A DNA stretch of 64,000 nucleotides from Hydrogenibacillus schlegelii (GCF_001653195.1 NZ_JXBB01000001.1:62001-126000); one strand, 5' to 3'. Shown: positions 18,241 through 27,430, numbered from the stretch's first letter. The notes: generated by a model not told the origin, from the sequence alone. Numbers and translations: made by a program.

Positions 18241-18873
18241 ATGACAGGACGCATCGTGATCGTCGACGACCACGAACTGGTACAAATCGGCCTCCGTGCC
18301 CTTCTCACCGAACACGGGTTGGACGTGGCGGGCCAGGCCGCAACCGGCGCGGAAGGCCTGGACCTGATTCGTTCCTTAAAGCCGGATCTTGCCCTGATCG
18401 ACATCCGCCTTCCGGACATGAGCGGCATCCAGGTGTGCCAGGAGATTCGCAAAACCGACGAGGCGACGCGGCTGGCCGTCCTCACCGCGCTGATGGACAA
18501 AAACGTCGTTCACGCCTGTATCCAGACGGGGGTGCAGGGCTATCTTTTGAAAGATTTGCCTGCAGAGGAGCTCCTCCGGGCGATCCAAAACATCCTGGCC
18601 GGCAAAGCGGTTCTCGACCCGACCGTCACGGGGTATGCCTTAAAATGGCTGGAGATGCGGCAAGAGAGCGGAGCCGAAAAAGAAGTGCTCGACTTGCGGG
18701 ATGTGGAGATCCTGCGCCTCATGGCCCAAGGCTGGAGCAACCAGGCCATCGGAAAGTACCTGCACTTGTCCGAAAACACCATCAAGGCTCTCGTCAACGA
18801 CATCTACCGCCGGCTCGGCGTCAAAAATCGCGTAGAAGCGGTGATGGAAGCGTACCGTCACGGACTCCTGTAG
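18241..18873 (+). CDS. NarL/LuxR-family response regulator
   Basis: The receiver domain (residues 4-118) has acidic residues Asp9-Asp10, the phospho-acceptor Asp54 in LIDIRLPD, Thr82 (LTAL) and Lys104 in YLLKD. The C-terminal DNA-binding domain has the LuxR-type helix-turn-helix in EILRLMAQGWSNQAIGKYLHLSENTIKALVNDIYRRLGVKNR. It is the cognate partner of the GAF kinase. The coxF promoter with the 31-bp shared element begins only 60 bases downstream, and the same element occurs before coxM, so this protein is the best candidate to bind both. Confidence 0.92.
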   Translation: MTGRIVIVDDHELVQIGLRALLTEHGLDVAGQAATGAEGLDLIRSLKPDLALIDIRLPDMSGIQVCQEIRKTDEATRLAVLTALMDKNVVHACIQTGVQGYLLKDLPAEELLRAIQNILAGKAVLDPTVTGYALKWLEMRQESGAEKEVLDLRDVEILRLMAQGWSNQAIGKYLHLSENTIKALVNDIYRRLGVKNRVEAVMEAYRHGLL

Positions 18874-18934
18874 ACCCCTCCACCTTCACGCTCTGAACGG
18901 TCCGCCAAAGGCGGCCCGCCTGATGTGGGACAGT

Positions 18935-18965
18935 CGGGTATTCAGAAACACCCGATTGGGTGTAT
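18935..18965 (+). promoter_or_regulatory. 31-bp shared cox operator, coxF copy
   Basis: This element is almost identical to the minus-strand sequence at 27582-27552. It has a CGGGTATT block, an A-rich middle and a perfect palindrome ACACCC-GATT-GGGTGT at 18948-18963, then AT. Its centre lies about 43 bases before the expected transcription start, overlapping the -35 position, as expected for a class II activator site. Confidence 0.7.
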
Positions 18966-18986
18966 CAAAATTCTGTCCTCAAAAGA

Positions 18987-18992
18987 TATAAT
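18987..18992 (+). promoter_or_regulatory. coxF promoter -10 box
   Basis: A perfect TATAAT lies 21 bases downstream of the shared operator. The -35 position (about 18964-18969, ATCAAA) does not resemble TTGACA, consistent with a promoter that needs an activator. Confidence 0.6.
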
Positions 18993-18996
18993 TGTC

Positions 18997-19030
18997 TTGT
19001 GATGATGACGACCTTGTGATGATGACGACC
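18997..19030 (+). repeat. exact 17-bp tandem duplication in coxF leader
   Basis: TTGTGATGATGACGACC occurs twice head to tail (18997-19013 and 19014-19030), just at and after the expected transcription start and before the ribosome site AAGGAGGGG. It may be a replication slip or a leader element. Confidence 0.8.
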
Positions 19031-19053
19031 GACTGTTAAGGAGGGGATCCTTC

Positions 19054-20103
19054 ATGTCCCACATCGACGAGGCGCGCCAGGTGTTTCAGCGCATCGAGGA
19101 AGCCTGGTCGGAAGGAGAACGGGCGGCGCTCCTTACGATCACCCAGGTCAAGGGCTCGTCTTACCGCCTTCCCGGTGCCAAAATGATGATGACGGAAAGC
19201 GGAAAGATGCTCGGTTCCTTAAGCGGCGGGTGCCTCGAGTCGGACCTGTACGGCTGGGCGGAAAAAGCAATCAAAGAAGAAAAACCCCGTCTCGTGCAGT
19301 ACGACCTCAGCGAAAGCGAGATGTGGACTCTGGGGATCGGCTGCAAAGGGACGATGGAAGTCGCCATCTTTCCGATCCATCCCGACGATCCCTTCTGGCG
19401 GGCCGTGCGGGAAGCCGTCGCCCGGGACGGCCTCATTTCCCTGGCCATCGAATTGCCGGAAGGCGTTCGCGTGCTGTTCAACGGGACGACGCCGATCGCC
19501 GGAGACATCGACCGGCTCCCGGAATCGGTCCGAGAGCAGCTTGAACGCCGCCTTCACGACCGCACCAAGGCGGAGGTGGCCACCGTGGACGGCCGGCGCT
19601 TTTACATCGACACGATGCGGCCGAACGAGCGGCTCATCATCTGCGGCGCCGGCCACGACGCCGTGCCCGTGGCGGCGCTCGCCGCCAAGTGCCGGTTCCG
19701 CGTCACCGTGCTCGATCCGCGAAAAGAATTCAACTCGAGCGCCCGCTTCCCCGGCGCCGAGCATCTGGTGGTCGAGCCGGATGAGGCGGATCCGGCGCCG
19801 CTCGCGGGGAGTTGGTGGCTGATCATGAACCACCTGCAAATGCGCGATGAAGCGGCGCTCCGCCTGGCGTTGGGTGCGCAGCCGAAATACATCGGCGTGC
19901 TCGGCCCCCTCGCGCGAACGCGCGAGATGCTGGAGAACATCGGCGCCGACCTGAGCAGCGGGCCGATCCATGCGCCCGTCGGGCTGAGCATCGGCGCCGA
20001 AACGTTCGAGGAGGTGGCGGTCTCGATCGTGGCCGAATTGGTCGCCGTACGGTCCGGCCAAACGGGAAAACCACTCCACGGGAAAGAAAAAATCCACACT
20101 TGA
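19054..20103 (+). CDS. coxF: XdhC/CoxF-family molybdoenzyme maturation protein
   Basis: XdhC/CoxI/CoxF proteins bind the molybdenum cofactor and assist its maturation and insertion into xanthine-oxidase-type enzymes. The N-terminal XdhC domain shows LLTITQVKGSSYRLPGAKMMM and LSGGCLESDL. The C-terminal Rossmann domain has ERLIICGAGHDAVPVAALAAKCRF, DEADP, and KYIGVLGPLARTREML with the family's IGAETFEEVAVSIVAELVAVR ending. At 349 residues it is full length. It is the only cox gene on the plus strand and converges with coxE, with 17 bases between the stop codons. AAGGAGGGG precedes the ATG. Confidence 0.88.
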   Translation: MSHIDEARQVFQRIEEAWSEGERAALLTITQVKGSSYRLPGAKMMMTESGKMLGSLSGGCLESDLYGWAEKAIKEEKPRLVQYDLSESEMWTLGIGCKGTMEVAIFPIHPDDPFWRAVREAVARDGLISLAIELPEGVRVLFNGTTPIAGDIDRLPESVREQLERRLHDRTKAEVATVDGRRFYIDTMRPNERLIICGAGHDAVPVAALAAKCRFRVTVLDPRKEFNSSARFPGAEHLVVEPDEADPAPLAGSWWLIMNHLQMRDEAALRLALGAQPKYIGVLGPLARTREMLENIGADLSSGPIHAPVGLSIGAETFEEVAVSIVAELVAVRSGQTGKPLHGKEKIHT

Positions 20104-20112
20104 CGAACGCGA

Positions 20113-20133
20113 GGCGCTGCTTATTGCAGCGCC
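20113..20133. terminator. hairpin between convergent coxF and coxE
   Basis: An 8-bp perfect stem GGCGCTGC/GCAGCGCC with loop TTATT lies between the convergent genes. The coxE stop codon is inside the loop. No long T-run follows on either side, so termination would be weak. Confidence 0.4.
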
Positions 20134-21236
20134 CCGCTCATGACGGCCTTTTTCCATGTGGGCACATCGTGGACGTCGATGAACGCGTCGATGTACGAAA
20201 GCGCCATCGACATCCCTTTTGCCGTCGGCTCGTAACCCGGTTCGCCGAGCAACGGATTGATCCACACGATCCGCCCGACCCGCGCGTCCAAGTCGCGCAT
20301 GGCCGAGTGGAGGACCTGCGGGTGTCCCGCGTCAAACCCGTCGGAAACGATGATGACGCGCGCGTGTCGATTGAGAAGGCTGGGGTATCGCTCCAGCAAC
20401 TGCTGAAGCGATCTCCCGATCCGCGTCCCGCCCCGCAGTCCCGGCAGATCGGCGTAGAGGATGCCCGTCATCGCTTTCCGCGCGATGAGCGACGTCACCC
20501 GGAGCAAGCGCGTGGAAAAAAGAAAAATTTGCGTTCGCGCGCGGACGCGCGTGAACGACCAGGCGAGCGCCGTGATGAACGGCGCGTACGGCTTCATCGA
20601 CCCGGAGATGTCGATCAGAAGAACGATTCTCGGCTTGTCTCTCCGCCGCTTGAGCCGCTTGAGCACGAAAGGCTCCCCCGCGCGGCGCAAGGCGTGTCGC
20701 AGCGTCTGGCGCAGATCGATTTTTTCCTTCCCGTGCGACCGCCACTTGCGCCCGCGCGGCGCCGCCATCTTCCGGACCGCCAGCCGGGTCAGCTGGACGA
20801 CTTCCTTCAGCGCCGCTTCATCCGCCCGGAGCGCATACCGCTCCCCGTCGTCGGGATGATAACCGGCGAGAAAACCGTGCTCGACCTCCAGCGGCGGCCG
20901 CTCGGCCCGCTCCCCGCCACCCGGGCCGTCTGTCGACGACTCGGAGGGGAGGGGGCGTTTTTCTTCCAGCCCCGCTTTCCGTCCGAGGAAATATTGCTCG
21001 AACAGACTCGGAAAGAGACCCCATTCCGCCGGCGTGCGCGCGTAAATCGACCGGAAGGCGGCACAGACGTCTTCCATGCGTTCGAGGTCCAGCTCGACCA
21101 AGGCGTTCAACGCCGCCTGCGTTTCGGGAATCCCGACGCGAAATCCGCGCGCCCGGAGCCAGGGCGCAAAACCGCTCACCTGCTTCACGATGTCGCCCGT
21201 CCACCGACCGAGATCGTCAGCCGTCAGGCGTTCCAT
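20121..21236 (-). CDS. coxE: CoxE, von Willebrand factor A domain protein
   Basis: CoxE works with the AAA protein CoxD to build the Cu-S-Mo site of CO dehydrogenase in Oligotropha. The C-terminal VWA domain shows the MIDAS signature DISGSM (Asp209, Ser211, Ser213 from the ATG at 21236), then the conserved Thr/Asp region GGTRIGRSLQQLL and VSDGFDAG. The N-terminal half contains YARTPAEWGLFPSLFEQYF, typical of the CoxE family. The start at 21236 follows GAGAGGGG and overlaps the coxD end by 13 bases; a longer frame upstream is unlikely. It is the last gene of the leftward cox operon. Confidence 0.9.
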   Translation of the reverse strand: MERLTADDLGRWTGDIVKQVSGFAPWLRARGFRVGIPETQAALNALVELDLERMEDVCAAFRSIYARTPAEWGLFPSLFEQYFLGRKAGLEEKRPLPSESSTDGPGGGERAERPPLEVEHGFLAGYHPDDGERYALRADEAALKEVVQLTRLAVRKMAAPRGRKWRSHGKEKIDLRQTLRHALRRAGEPFVLKRLKRRRDKPRIVLLIDISGSMKPYAPFITALAWSFTRVRARTQIFLFSTRLLRVTSLIARKAMTGILYADLPGLRGGTRIGRSLQQLLERYPSLLNRHARVIIVSDGFDAGHPQVLHSAMRDLDARVGRIVWINPLLGEPGYEPTAKGMSMALSYIDAFIDVHDVPTWKKAVMSGALQ

Positions 21237-22084
21237 AACAACTCGAGACCCCTCTCGCGCACCAAATCGATGTCTTCTTGCGTCTTCAACAAACACCCGA
21301 GGGTCCGGCGGACCACGCCTTCGTCCAGCTGCTCCGCTCCCAGCTCCGTCAGCGCGCGGGCGAAATCGATGGACTCCGCCATCCCCGGGGGTTTTAGCAG
21401 CGACAATTTGCGCAGCCGGCGCACGCCGCGGGCGATCTGCTTCGCCAGTTCCGGCGCGATGCGCGGCACGTGTAAGGAGATGATGGCCGCCTCCTGCTCC
21501 ATCGAAGGGTAATCCAGCCAGAGATAGAGACAGCGGCGGCGCAGCGCGTCGGACAGATCGCGCGTGCGGTTGGAGGTCAGGATGACGACCGGCGGTTCCT
21601 CGGCGCGAAACGTCCCCAGCTCGGGAATGGTGATTTGAAATTCCGACAAAAACTCCAAAAGCAGCGCTTCGAATTCTTCGTCGGCGCGATCCACTTCGTC
21701 GATGAGCAAAACGGGCGCCGGCTTTTCACGCAGGGCGCGGAGCAGCGGTCGCTCGATGAGAAAGCGCTCGCTGTACAGCGCCGCCTCGTCCACGTGGCCC
21801 TCGGCGAACGCCGTCCGGGCGGTCAGCAATTGTTTGGGATAATCCCAGTCGTACAGCGCCTGACTTGCGTCCAGCCCTTCATAACATTGCAGTCGCACGA
21901 GACTCACGGCGCGCACGTCGGCCAGCGCCTTGGCCAGCGCCGTCTTCCCCACGCCTGCAGGCCCTTCCAACAAAAGCGGACGGGCCAGCCGCTGTGCCAG
22001 ATGCAGGACAGTGGCCAGCCCTTCTTCCGCCACATAGTGGGCGCGACGCAAGGCTTCCTGCAGTCGACGCACCTGTTCGTTCAT
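21224..22084 (-). CDS. coxD: CoxD, MoxR-type AAA+ ATPase
   Basis: CoxD is the AAA+ chaperone that takes part in sulphuration of the molybdenum and the copper insertion of CO dehydrogenase. Walker A is GPAGVGKTAL (residues 40-49) and Walker B is VLLIDEVDRA (about 124-133), followed by the sensor block VVILTSNRTRDLSDALRRRCLYLWLDYP. At 286 residues it has the usual length. It starts at an ATG behind AGGAGGACCACC and overlaps coxE. Confidence 0.93.
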   Translation of the reverse strand: MNEQVRRLQEALRRAHYVAEEGLATVLHLAQRLARPLLLEGPAGVGKTALAKALADVRAVSLVRLQCYEGLDASQALYDWDYPKQLLTARTAFAEGHVDEAALYSERFLIERPLLRALREKPAPVLLIDEVDRADEEFEALLLEFLSEFQITIPELGTFRAEEPPVVILTSNRTRDLSDALRRRCLYLWLDYPSMEQEAAIISLHVPRIAPELAKQIARGVRRLRKLSLLKPPGMAESIDFARALTELGAEQLDEGVVRRTLGCLLKTQEDIDLVRERGLELLWNA

Positions 22085-22115
22085 CCGGTGGTCCTCCTGC
22101 TCTTATGCCGACTGC

Positions 22116-22562
22116 TTATGCCGACGCGTCCAACGCCGATTTGAGGTTGGCGAAGACCTTTTCGATGATCTTGCGCGCCTCGTTATCGATGAGCCGTCCG
22201 CCGAGGCTCGCGATGGGACCGCTGATCGACGTGTCGGCCCGCCATTTCAGGAGGGTCCCCCCCTCTACGTCGCTCAGCGTCGCTTCGGCCTTCATGTCGA
22301 CGCCGCTGCCCATGCCCCCGCCCTTGACGGTCATGGCCATCACCGATCCCGGCTCAACCACAGAAAGCTCGACGGCGAGGTCGAACTTGCCGCGAATCGG
22401 GCCTACGCCGACCTTCACGCGGCTGTTGAAACGATTCGGGCTCTCGACGTTCAGTTCGATCAAGTCAGGGACGCAAGGCCCCACTTTGTTGGAATCCGTG
22501 ATGAAATTCCACACCTTCTCCCGCGGCAGTTCGATCTTAAATTCTCCTTCGTACGTCCGCAT
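22116..22562 (-). CDS. coxG: CoxG, SRPBCC-family membrane-recruitment protein
   Basis: CoxG-type proteins have a START/SRPBCC fold and are thought to anchor CO dehydrogenase to the membrane or deliver quinone. Diagnostic blocks are the N-terminal GEFKIELPREKVWNFITD, VGPCVPDLIEL, KVGVGPIRGKFDLAVELSVVEP and the C-terminal SISGPIASLGGRLIDNEARKIIEKVFANL. The 148-residue size is standard but without the C-terminal hydrophobic tail seen in some homologues. The ATG at 22562 is 8 bases from AGGAGG; a GTG two codons earlier is too close to the site. Confidence 0.92.
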   Translation of the reverse strand: MRTYEGEFKIELPREKVWNFITDSNKVGPCVPDLIELNVESPNRFNSRVKVGVGPIRGKFDLAVELSVVEPGSVMAMTVKGGGMGSGVDMKAEATLSDVEGGTLLKWRADTSISGPIASLGGRLIDNEARKIIEKVFANLKSALDASA

Positions 22563-22576
22563 CCACACGGCCTCCT

Positions 22577-23623
22577 CTACCGCTGACTCGTCACGTACAT
22601 TTCCGGATTTCGTTCAAACGCGCTTTTGCATCCGGCGCAGCAAAATCCGTACATCGTTCCGTTCCATTCCAGGCGGTGCGGCGTCGTCGCCAGGTCCACG
22701 GTCATCCCGCAGACCGGATCGATGACCAACCGGCGTTCTTCCGCCTTGCGGGCCCTGGCGCCCGCCTTCGCGCCAGCCTTTGCGCCAGCCCCGGCGGCCT
22801 CACCGGTCGGAACCGCCGCCTCCGTCGCTTGCCCCTCCCACCGCACGTCCGCCTTCCGGCGACGGCGCTCGACGATCTCGGCAAGAATGCTCAGGGCGAT
22901 CTCCTGGGCCCCCACGGCGCCGATGTCGAACCCGGCAGGCGCCGTAATAAAATCGAGAAACGCTTCCGGTGCCCCCGCCTTTTCCATTTCGGCGCGCACC
23001 GCATTCCACCGTTTCGGGCTCGCGACCAGCCCGAGATAGCGGAGCGAAAGAGGGGCAAACGCCAAAAGCCCTTCGGCGTCGTACAGCCCCATCGTAGCCA
23101 CCACGCCGTACACCGCCGAGCGGGCGAGAACGGACACCTGGTGCCGCAGCCGCTCGAACGGATCGCCCGTCTCCTCGCTCAAGTCCATCTCTTCCACGGC
23201 GATCCGGCGGGGCACGAAGGAAAACCGCGGCGCCAGCGCTTCCAGCGCCGTCGCGACCGGGGAATTCCCCACGATGATGAGCAACGGTTCGATGTGCCGG
23301 GGTTCCAAGAACAGCTCCACCGTTCCTTCCGAGGCGCACGTCATCGACGCGACGGTGACGCCCTCTTCGATATGGGCCGGCGGATGGGGCGTCACCAGGA
23401 GGAGCTTGCTCTCACCGGTCTTGAGGCATTCCTTGGCCTGGCCGATGACCAGATCCCGCGTGCAGTGGCCGCCGACAAAGCCGATCATCTCCCCATCCGA
23501 CGTGACGATCGCCTTATCGCCGACCGTCGCCGAACTCGGGCGCACGCGGCGGACAACCGTCACCCAGACGTAAGGCTCCGCGCGTTCATCCAACGCCCTC
23601 GCTGTCTCCCAGAGGTTGTCCAT
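22577..23623 (-). CDS. XdhC/CoxI-family protein fused to a YHS domain
   Basis: The first 250 residues form an XdhC/CoxI protein: YVWVTVVRRVRPSSATVGDKAIV, GFVGGHCTRDLVIGQA, and a Rossmann half ending in FDIGAVGAQEIALSILAEIVERRR. A linker of AGAKAGAKAGARARKAEE repeats leads into a YHS domain (about 302-345) with VIDPVCGMTVDLAT and FCCAGCKSAFERNPEMY. YHS domains bind copper or other soft metals, so a role in loading the Mo-Cu site is attractive but inferred. It sits between coxL and coxG. A hairpin directly before its start codon may limit translation relative to coxMSL. Confidence 0.88.
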   Translation of the reverse strand: MDNLWETARALDERAEPYVWVTVVRRVRPSSATVGDKAIVTSDGEMIGFVGGHCTRDLVIGQAKECLKTGESKLLLVTPHPPAHIEEGVTVASMTCASEGTVELFLEPRHIEPLLIIVGNSPVATALEALAPRFSFVPRRIAVEEMDLSEETGDPFERLRHQVSVLARSAVYGVVATMGLYDAEGLLAFAPLSLRYLGLVASPKRWNAVRAEMEKAGAPEAFLDFITAPAGFDIGAVGAQEIALSILAEIVERRRRKADVRWEGQATEAAVPTGEAAGAGAKAGAKAGARARKAEERRLVIDPVCGMTVDLATTPHRLEWNGTMYGFCCAGCKSAFERNPEMYVTSQR

Positions 23624-23630
23624 TTGATGG

Positions 23631-23660
23631 GCCCGGAGGCTATACCGCCTCCGGGCTTTT
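23631..23660 (-). other. 10-bp hairpin between coxL and xdhC/YHS gene
   Basis: GCCCGGAGGC (23631-23640) pairs perfectly with 23647-23656 around a TATACC loop. In the direction of the operon (minus) no T-run follows. It begins only 7 bases before the ATG of the next gene and includes the only GGAGG-like site. On the plus strand TTTT follows, so it could also stop antisense transcripts. Confidence 0.55.
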
Positions 23661-23701
23661 CCCTCCTCGCGCTCTGGAATGACGCAGGAATGGCCATCGA
23701 A

Positions 23702-26053
23702 TCACTCCGTAATGCCGTGCTCCCGCAAGATCTTCCACACCTTCCACGGATAGATCGGCATGTCGATGTGTTCTACGCCGAGCGGCGACAGCGCGTCCAG
23801 CACCGCATTGACAAACGCCGCCGGCGAACCGACGTTGGGCGACTCGCCGACCCCTTTGGCGCCAAGCGGATGGTGAGGCGAGGGCGTGACCGTCCGATCC
23901 GTCTCCCAGCGGGGCGTGTCCCAAGCGGTGGGAACCAGGTAGTCCATCCAGTTCGGCGCCAGGCAGTTGCCGTCGGCGTCATACGGGATGTCCTGCATGA
24001 ACGCGATCGCAAATCCTTCCGTCAGGCCGCCGTGCACCTGACCTTCGACGATCATCGGATTGATCACGTTGCCGCAATCGTCGACGGCCAAGAACCGCCG
24101 CACCTTCACGGCGCCCGTTCCCTTGTCGATGTCGACCACGGCGATGTAGGCCCCGTAGGGGAAGGTGAGGTTCGGCGGATTGTAGTAGTACGACGCCTCC
24201 AAGCCCGGCTCGATGCCGTCGGGCACGTTCGTGTAGGCGGCAAAGGCCACATCTTTCATCGTCACCGAACGGCCCGGAAGTCCCTTGACCGAAAAGGCGG
24301 CGCCGTCCCAGACGACGTCGTCTTCGTTGACCTCCAGCAAATGGGCCGCGATCTTACGCGCCTTGTCCCGGATCCGGCGCGCACAGAGGGCCGCCGCCGC
24401 CCCGGCCGTCGGCGTGGAACGGCTGGCGTACGTGCCCAACCCGTAGGGGGCCGTGTCGGTATCGCCTTCTTCGACCACGACGTCGTCGACGCTGAGCCCC
24501 AGCTCCTCGGCGATGATCTGGGCGAACGTCGTCTCATGCCCCTGTCCCTGATGGCGCACGCCGAGCCGGGCGATCACCTTGCCCGTCGGATGGACGCGGA
24601 TCTCCGCGCTGTCGAACATCTTGATGCCGAGAATATCGAAGGAGTGCGCCGGACCCGCGCCGACGATCTCCGTGAAGGTGGAGATGCCGATGCCCATGAA
24701 TTCTCCCCGGGCCCACTTCTCCTTCTGCTCCTTGCGCAGCTCTTCATATCCGATGCGCTCCAGCGCGAGCTTGAACGTCTTTTCGTAATCCCCGCTGTCG
24801 TACACCCATCCCGTCGGGCTGCGGTACGGGAACTGCTCCTTGCGAATGAAATTGCGCAGGCGCAACTCGGCCGGATCCATCTTGAGCCGTCGGGCCAAAA
24901 CGTCCACGACGCGTTCAATCAGATAGGAGGCTTCCGTGACCCGGAACGAGCAGCGGTAGGCCACACCGCCCGGCGGCTTGTTCGTATGAACACCGTCCAC
25001 TTCGACGAACGCCGCCTTGAAGTCGTACGACCCCGTCACGATGCTGTACAATCCGGCGGGGTATTTGGTCGGGTTGGCGGTCGCGTCGAACGCGCCGTGG
25101 TCGGCGATCGTCTTCACGCGGAGCGCCAGCATCTTGCCGTCTTCCGTCGCCGCGATCTCCGCCGTCATGTGGTAATCGCGGGCGAAGTGGGTGCTGGCGA
25201 TGTTTTCCGTCCGCGTCTCGATCCACTTCACGGGGACTCCCAGCTTCAAGGAAGCGACGATCGCCACCACGTAGCCGGGGTAGAGGGGCACCTTGTTCCC
25301 GAACCCGCCGCCCACATCGGGCGAAATGACCTGAATCATGTGTTCGGGGAAGCCCGTCGTCAAAGCGATCGCCGTCCGGTGGACGTGCGGCGCCTGCGAC
25401 GTGACGTAGACCACGAGCTTCCCCGTCGCCGGGTTGTAGTCGGCCACGCAGCCGCACGGCTCAAGCGGCGAGGGATGGACGCGCTGAAAACGCACATTCT
25501 GCTTGACGACGACCGGCGCTTCGCGGAAGATCGCGTCGGTCTCTTCCCGGTCGCCCGCCTCCCAGTGCCAGATGTGGTTGGACTTTTTCTCCTTGTCCTC
25601 CCGGAGGATGGGCGCGTCCGGCTCCAGCGCCTTGAACGGATCGACCACCACCGGCAGGGGCTCGTAGTCGACCTCGATCAGCTGAATCGCGTCCTCGGCC
25701 TGGGCGCGCGTCTCCGCGACGACCGCCGCGACCTCCTGGTACTGGAACAGGACCTTGTCCGTCGCCAGCACCATCTGCACGTCCCCCGCCAAGGTCGGCA
25801 TCCAGGCGAGGTTCATCTTGGCCAGATCTTCTCCCGTGAGCACCAGCTTGACGCCCGGCGCGGCTTCTGCTTTCGACGTATCGATGCGGCGAATGCGGGC
25901 GTGGGCGTACGGGCTCCGCAAGATGCAAAGATGGAGCATATTCGGCAACAGGATGTCGTCCACAAACCGGCCCTTCCCGCGGATCAGCCGGGGATCCTCC
26001 TTGCGGAGAATCGGTTTGCCCATCGGGCGCAGTTCAGTCTGCGGCAGTGCCAC
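23702..26053 (-). CDS. coxL: aerobic CO dehydrogenase large subunit, form I
   Basis: CoxL carries the Mo-Cu-MCD active site that oxidises CO to CO2. The form I signature AYRCSFR is present with Cys368 as the copper ligand, followed by [11 protein letters not shown]. Other family blocks are [48 protein letters not shown] near the C-terminus (active-site Glu) and [15 protein letters not shown]. About 783 residues, normal. The best start is a GTG at 26053 with GGGGAGGTGG nine bases upstream, overlapping coxS; an ATG at 26071 lies within that ribosome site. M-S-L order and the motif together define a true CODH, not a form II paralogue. Confidence 0.96.
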   Translation of the reverse strand: MALPQTELRPMGKPILRKEDPRLIRGKGRFVDDILLPNMLHLCILRSPYAHARIRRIDTSKAEAAPGVKLVLTGEDLAKMNLAWMPTLAGDVQMVLATDKVLFQYQEVAAVVAETRAQAEDAIQLIEVDYEPLPVVVDPFKALEPDAPILREDKEKKSNHIWHWEAGDREETDAIFREAPVVVKQNVRFQRVHPSPLEPCGCVADYNPATGKLVVYVTSQAPHVHRTAIALTTGFPEHMIQVISPDVGGGFGNKVPLYPGYVVAIVASLKLGVPVKWIETRTENIASTHFARDYHMTAEIAATEDGKMLALRVKTIADHGAFDATANPTKYPAGLYSIVTGSYDFKAAFVEVDGVHTNKPPGGVAYRCSFRVTEASYLIERVVDVLARRLKMDPAELRLRNFIRKEQFPYRSPTGWVYDSGDYEKTFKLALERIGYEELRKEQKEKWARGEFMGIGISTFTEIVGAGPAHSFDILGIKMFDSAEIRVHPTGKVIARLGVRHQGQGHETTFAQIIAEELGLSVDDVVVEEGDTDTAPYGLGTYASRSTPTAGAAAALCARRIRDKARKIAAHLLEVNEDDVVWDGAAFSVKGLPGRSVTMKDVAFAAYTNVPDGIEPGLEASYYYNPPNLTFPYGAYIAVVDIDKGTGAVKVRRFLAVDDCGNVINPMIVEGQVHGGLTEGFAIAFMQDIPYDADGNCLAPNWMDYLVPTAWDTPRWETDRTVTPSPHHPLGAKGVGESPNVGSPAAFVNAVLDALSPLGVEHIDMPIYPWKVWKILREHGITE

Positions 26054-26549
26054 TGGTCGCCACCTCCCCAACGGCTTCGCCAGACGCGCCGGAAAGCCTG
26101 CGCGCCGCGGATTGAACGGCCTTGACGATGTTCATGTAACCGGTGCAACGGCAGACGTTCCCGGACAATCCAAAACGAATCTCTTCCTCGGTGGGCATCG
26201 GATTTTCTTGCAACAGCGCGTAAGAGGCCATCAACATACCGGGCGTGCAATATCCGCAATGAAGCGCGTGTTCTTCCCAGAACGCGACTTGCAGAGGATT
26301 CAGCTGGCCGTCTTTTTCCAGCCCTTCGACCGTCATGACCTCGCGTCCGTTCGCCTGCACCGCGAGGACCGTGCACGACTTGACCGCCTTCCCGTCCAAA
26401 AGCACCGTGCAAGCTCCGCAGGTGGTCGTGTCGCAGCCGATGTGCGTGCCCGTCAACTTCAATTCCTCGCGCAGAAAGTACGCCAGAAGCGTCCGCGGTT
26501 CCACGTCCGCCTCGTACAGCGTCCCGTTGACTTTGACCCGGATCTTCAT
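26034..26549 (-). CDS. coxS: CO dehydrogenase small iron-sulphur subunit
   Basis: CoxS passes electrons from the Mo-Cu site to FAD through two [2Fe-2S] clusters. The plant-type cluster ligands are Cys39, Cys44, Cys47 and Cys59 ([10 protein letters not shown] and SC). The second cluster ligands are Cys98, Cys101, Cys133 and Cys135 (CGYC and CRC). The length of 171 residues is typical. The ATG overlaps the coxM stop (ATGA), with AAAGGTGGGG upstream. Confidence 0.96.
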   Translation of the reverse strand: MKIRVKVNGTLYEADVEPRTLLAYFLREELKLTGTHIGCDTTTCGACTVLLDGKAVKSCTVLAVQANGREVMTVEGLEKDGQLNPLQVAFWEEHALHCGYCTPGMLMASYALLQENPMPTEEEIRFGLSGNVCRCTGYMNIVKAVQSAARRLSGASGEAVGEVATSGTAAD

Positions 26550-27430
26550 TGGATCCCCACCTTTCCTTGCAGCTCTTTGGCGATGTCGCGGAGGGCGCGC
26601 GCGGCAAACACCCGCAACACGTCGCGCTTATATTCCGCGCTTCCTCGCAGATCGTCGGCGGGCTCGGCATCTTCCGGAACCAGCCTCGACGCCTCGACGA
26701 TGACCTCTTCCGTCAGCGGCCGGCCGATGAGCGCCGCCTCCGCTTTGGCTGCCCGGAGGGGGATCGGACCGCACGCGCAAATGCCGATGCCGGCTTCGGA
26801 CACGCGGCCGTCGGTTCCGAGGGCGACGTGGACGGCGAGCGCGGCGATGGCGAAATCGCCCGCCCGGCGCTCCAGCTTCATATACCGGGAGGCCGCCGGC
26901 CCCTTCGGCGTCGGCACGTGCACCGCGACGGCGAGTTCGTCTTCATTTAAAGCGGTTGCAAACGTATCGACAAAAAATTCGTCGATGGGAATGAGCCGGC
27001 TTCCCTGGGGGCCTCGCGCTTCCACTTCGGCCCGAAGCGCGATCATCGCCGCCCCCCAGTCGGAGCCGGGATCGGCGTGCGCGAGCGAGCCTCCGATGGT
27101 CCCGCGGTTGCGGATGAGCGGATCGGCGATCCATCGGGCCGTCTGGAAAAACAGCGGATACGTGTCGCGGAGCTCTTTGGCATGCTCCAGTTCGGCGTGG
27201 CGCGTCATCGCGCCCACCCGCAGTTTCCCGTCGACCTCGCGCCACCCCTGGAGCGCATCGATGCCGTTGATGTCGATGAGCACGGCCGGCGCCGCGACGC
27301 GCAGCTTCATCATCGGGAGCAAGCTCTGCCCGCCCGCCAACACCTTTCCGTCGTAGCCGTACTCGGCCAGCAGACGGACGGCCTCGTCGACCGATGCCGG
27401 CGCCTCGTACTTGAACGCATTGGGAAACAC
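26546..27430 (-). CDS. coxM: CO dehydrogenase medium FAD subunit
   Basis: CoxM binds FAD and hands electrons to the respiratory chain. FAD-binding motifs are AGGQSLLP (residues 32-39) and [15 protein letters not shown], followed by [10 protein letters not shown] and the C-terminal domain with [15 protein letters not shown]. The length is 294 residues. The GTG start has a perfect TAAGGAGG. It is the first gene of the operon and follows the promoter with the shared 31-bp element. Confidence 0.95.
   Translation of the reverse strand: MFPNAFKYEAPASVDEAVRLLAEYGYDGKVLAGGQSLLPMMKLRVAAPAVLIDINGIDALQGWREVDGKLRVGAMTRHAELEHAKELRDTYPLFFQTARWIADPLIRNRGTIGGSLAHADPGSDWGAAMIALRAEVEARGPQGSRLIPIDEFFVDTFATALNEDELAVAVHVPTPKGPAASRYMKLERRAGDFAIAALAVHVALGTDGRVSEAGIGICACGPIPLRAAKAEAALIGRPLTEEVIVEASRLVPEDAEPADDLRGSAEYKRDVLRVFAARALRDIAKELQGKVGIQ

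Noticed and set aside
22676-26125. Very long open frame of more than 1100 codons on the plus strand opposite coxL, coxI and coxS
   Set aside because: It is the antisense frame forced open by high GC at third positions. The opposite strand has complete cox proteins with motifs; this one is only Arg/His/Asp/Pro-rich.
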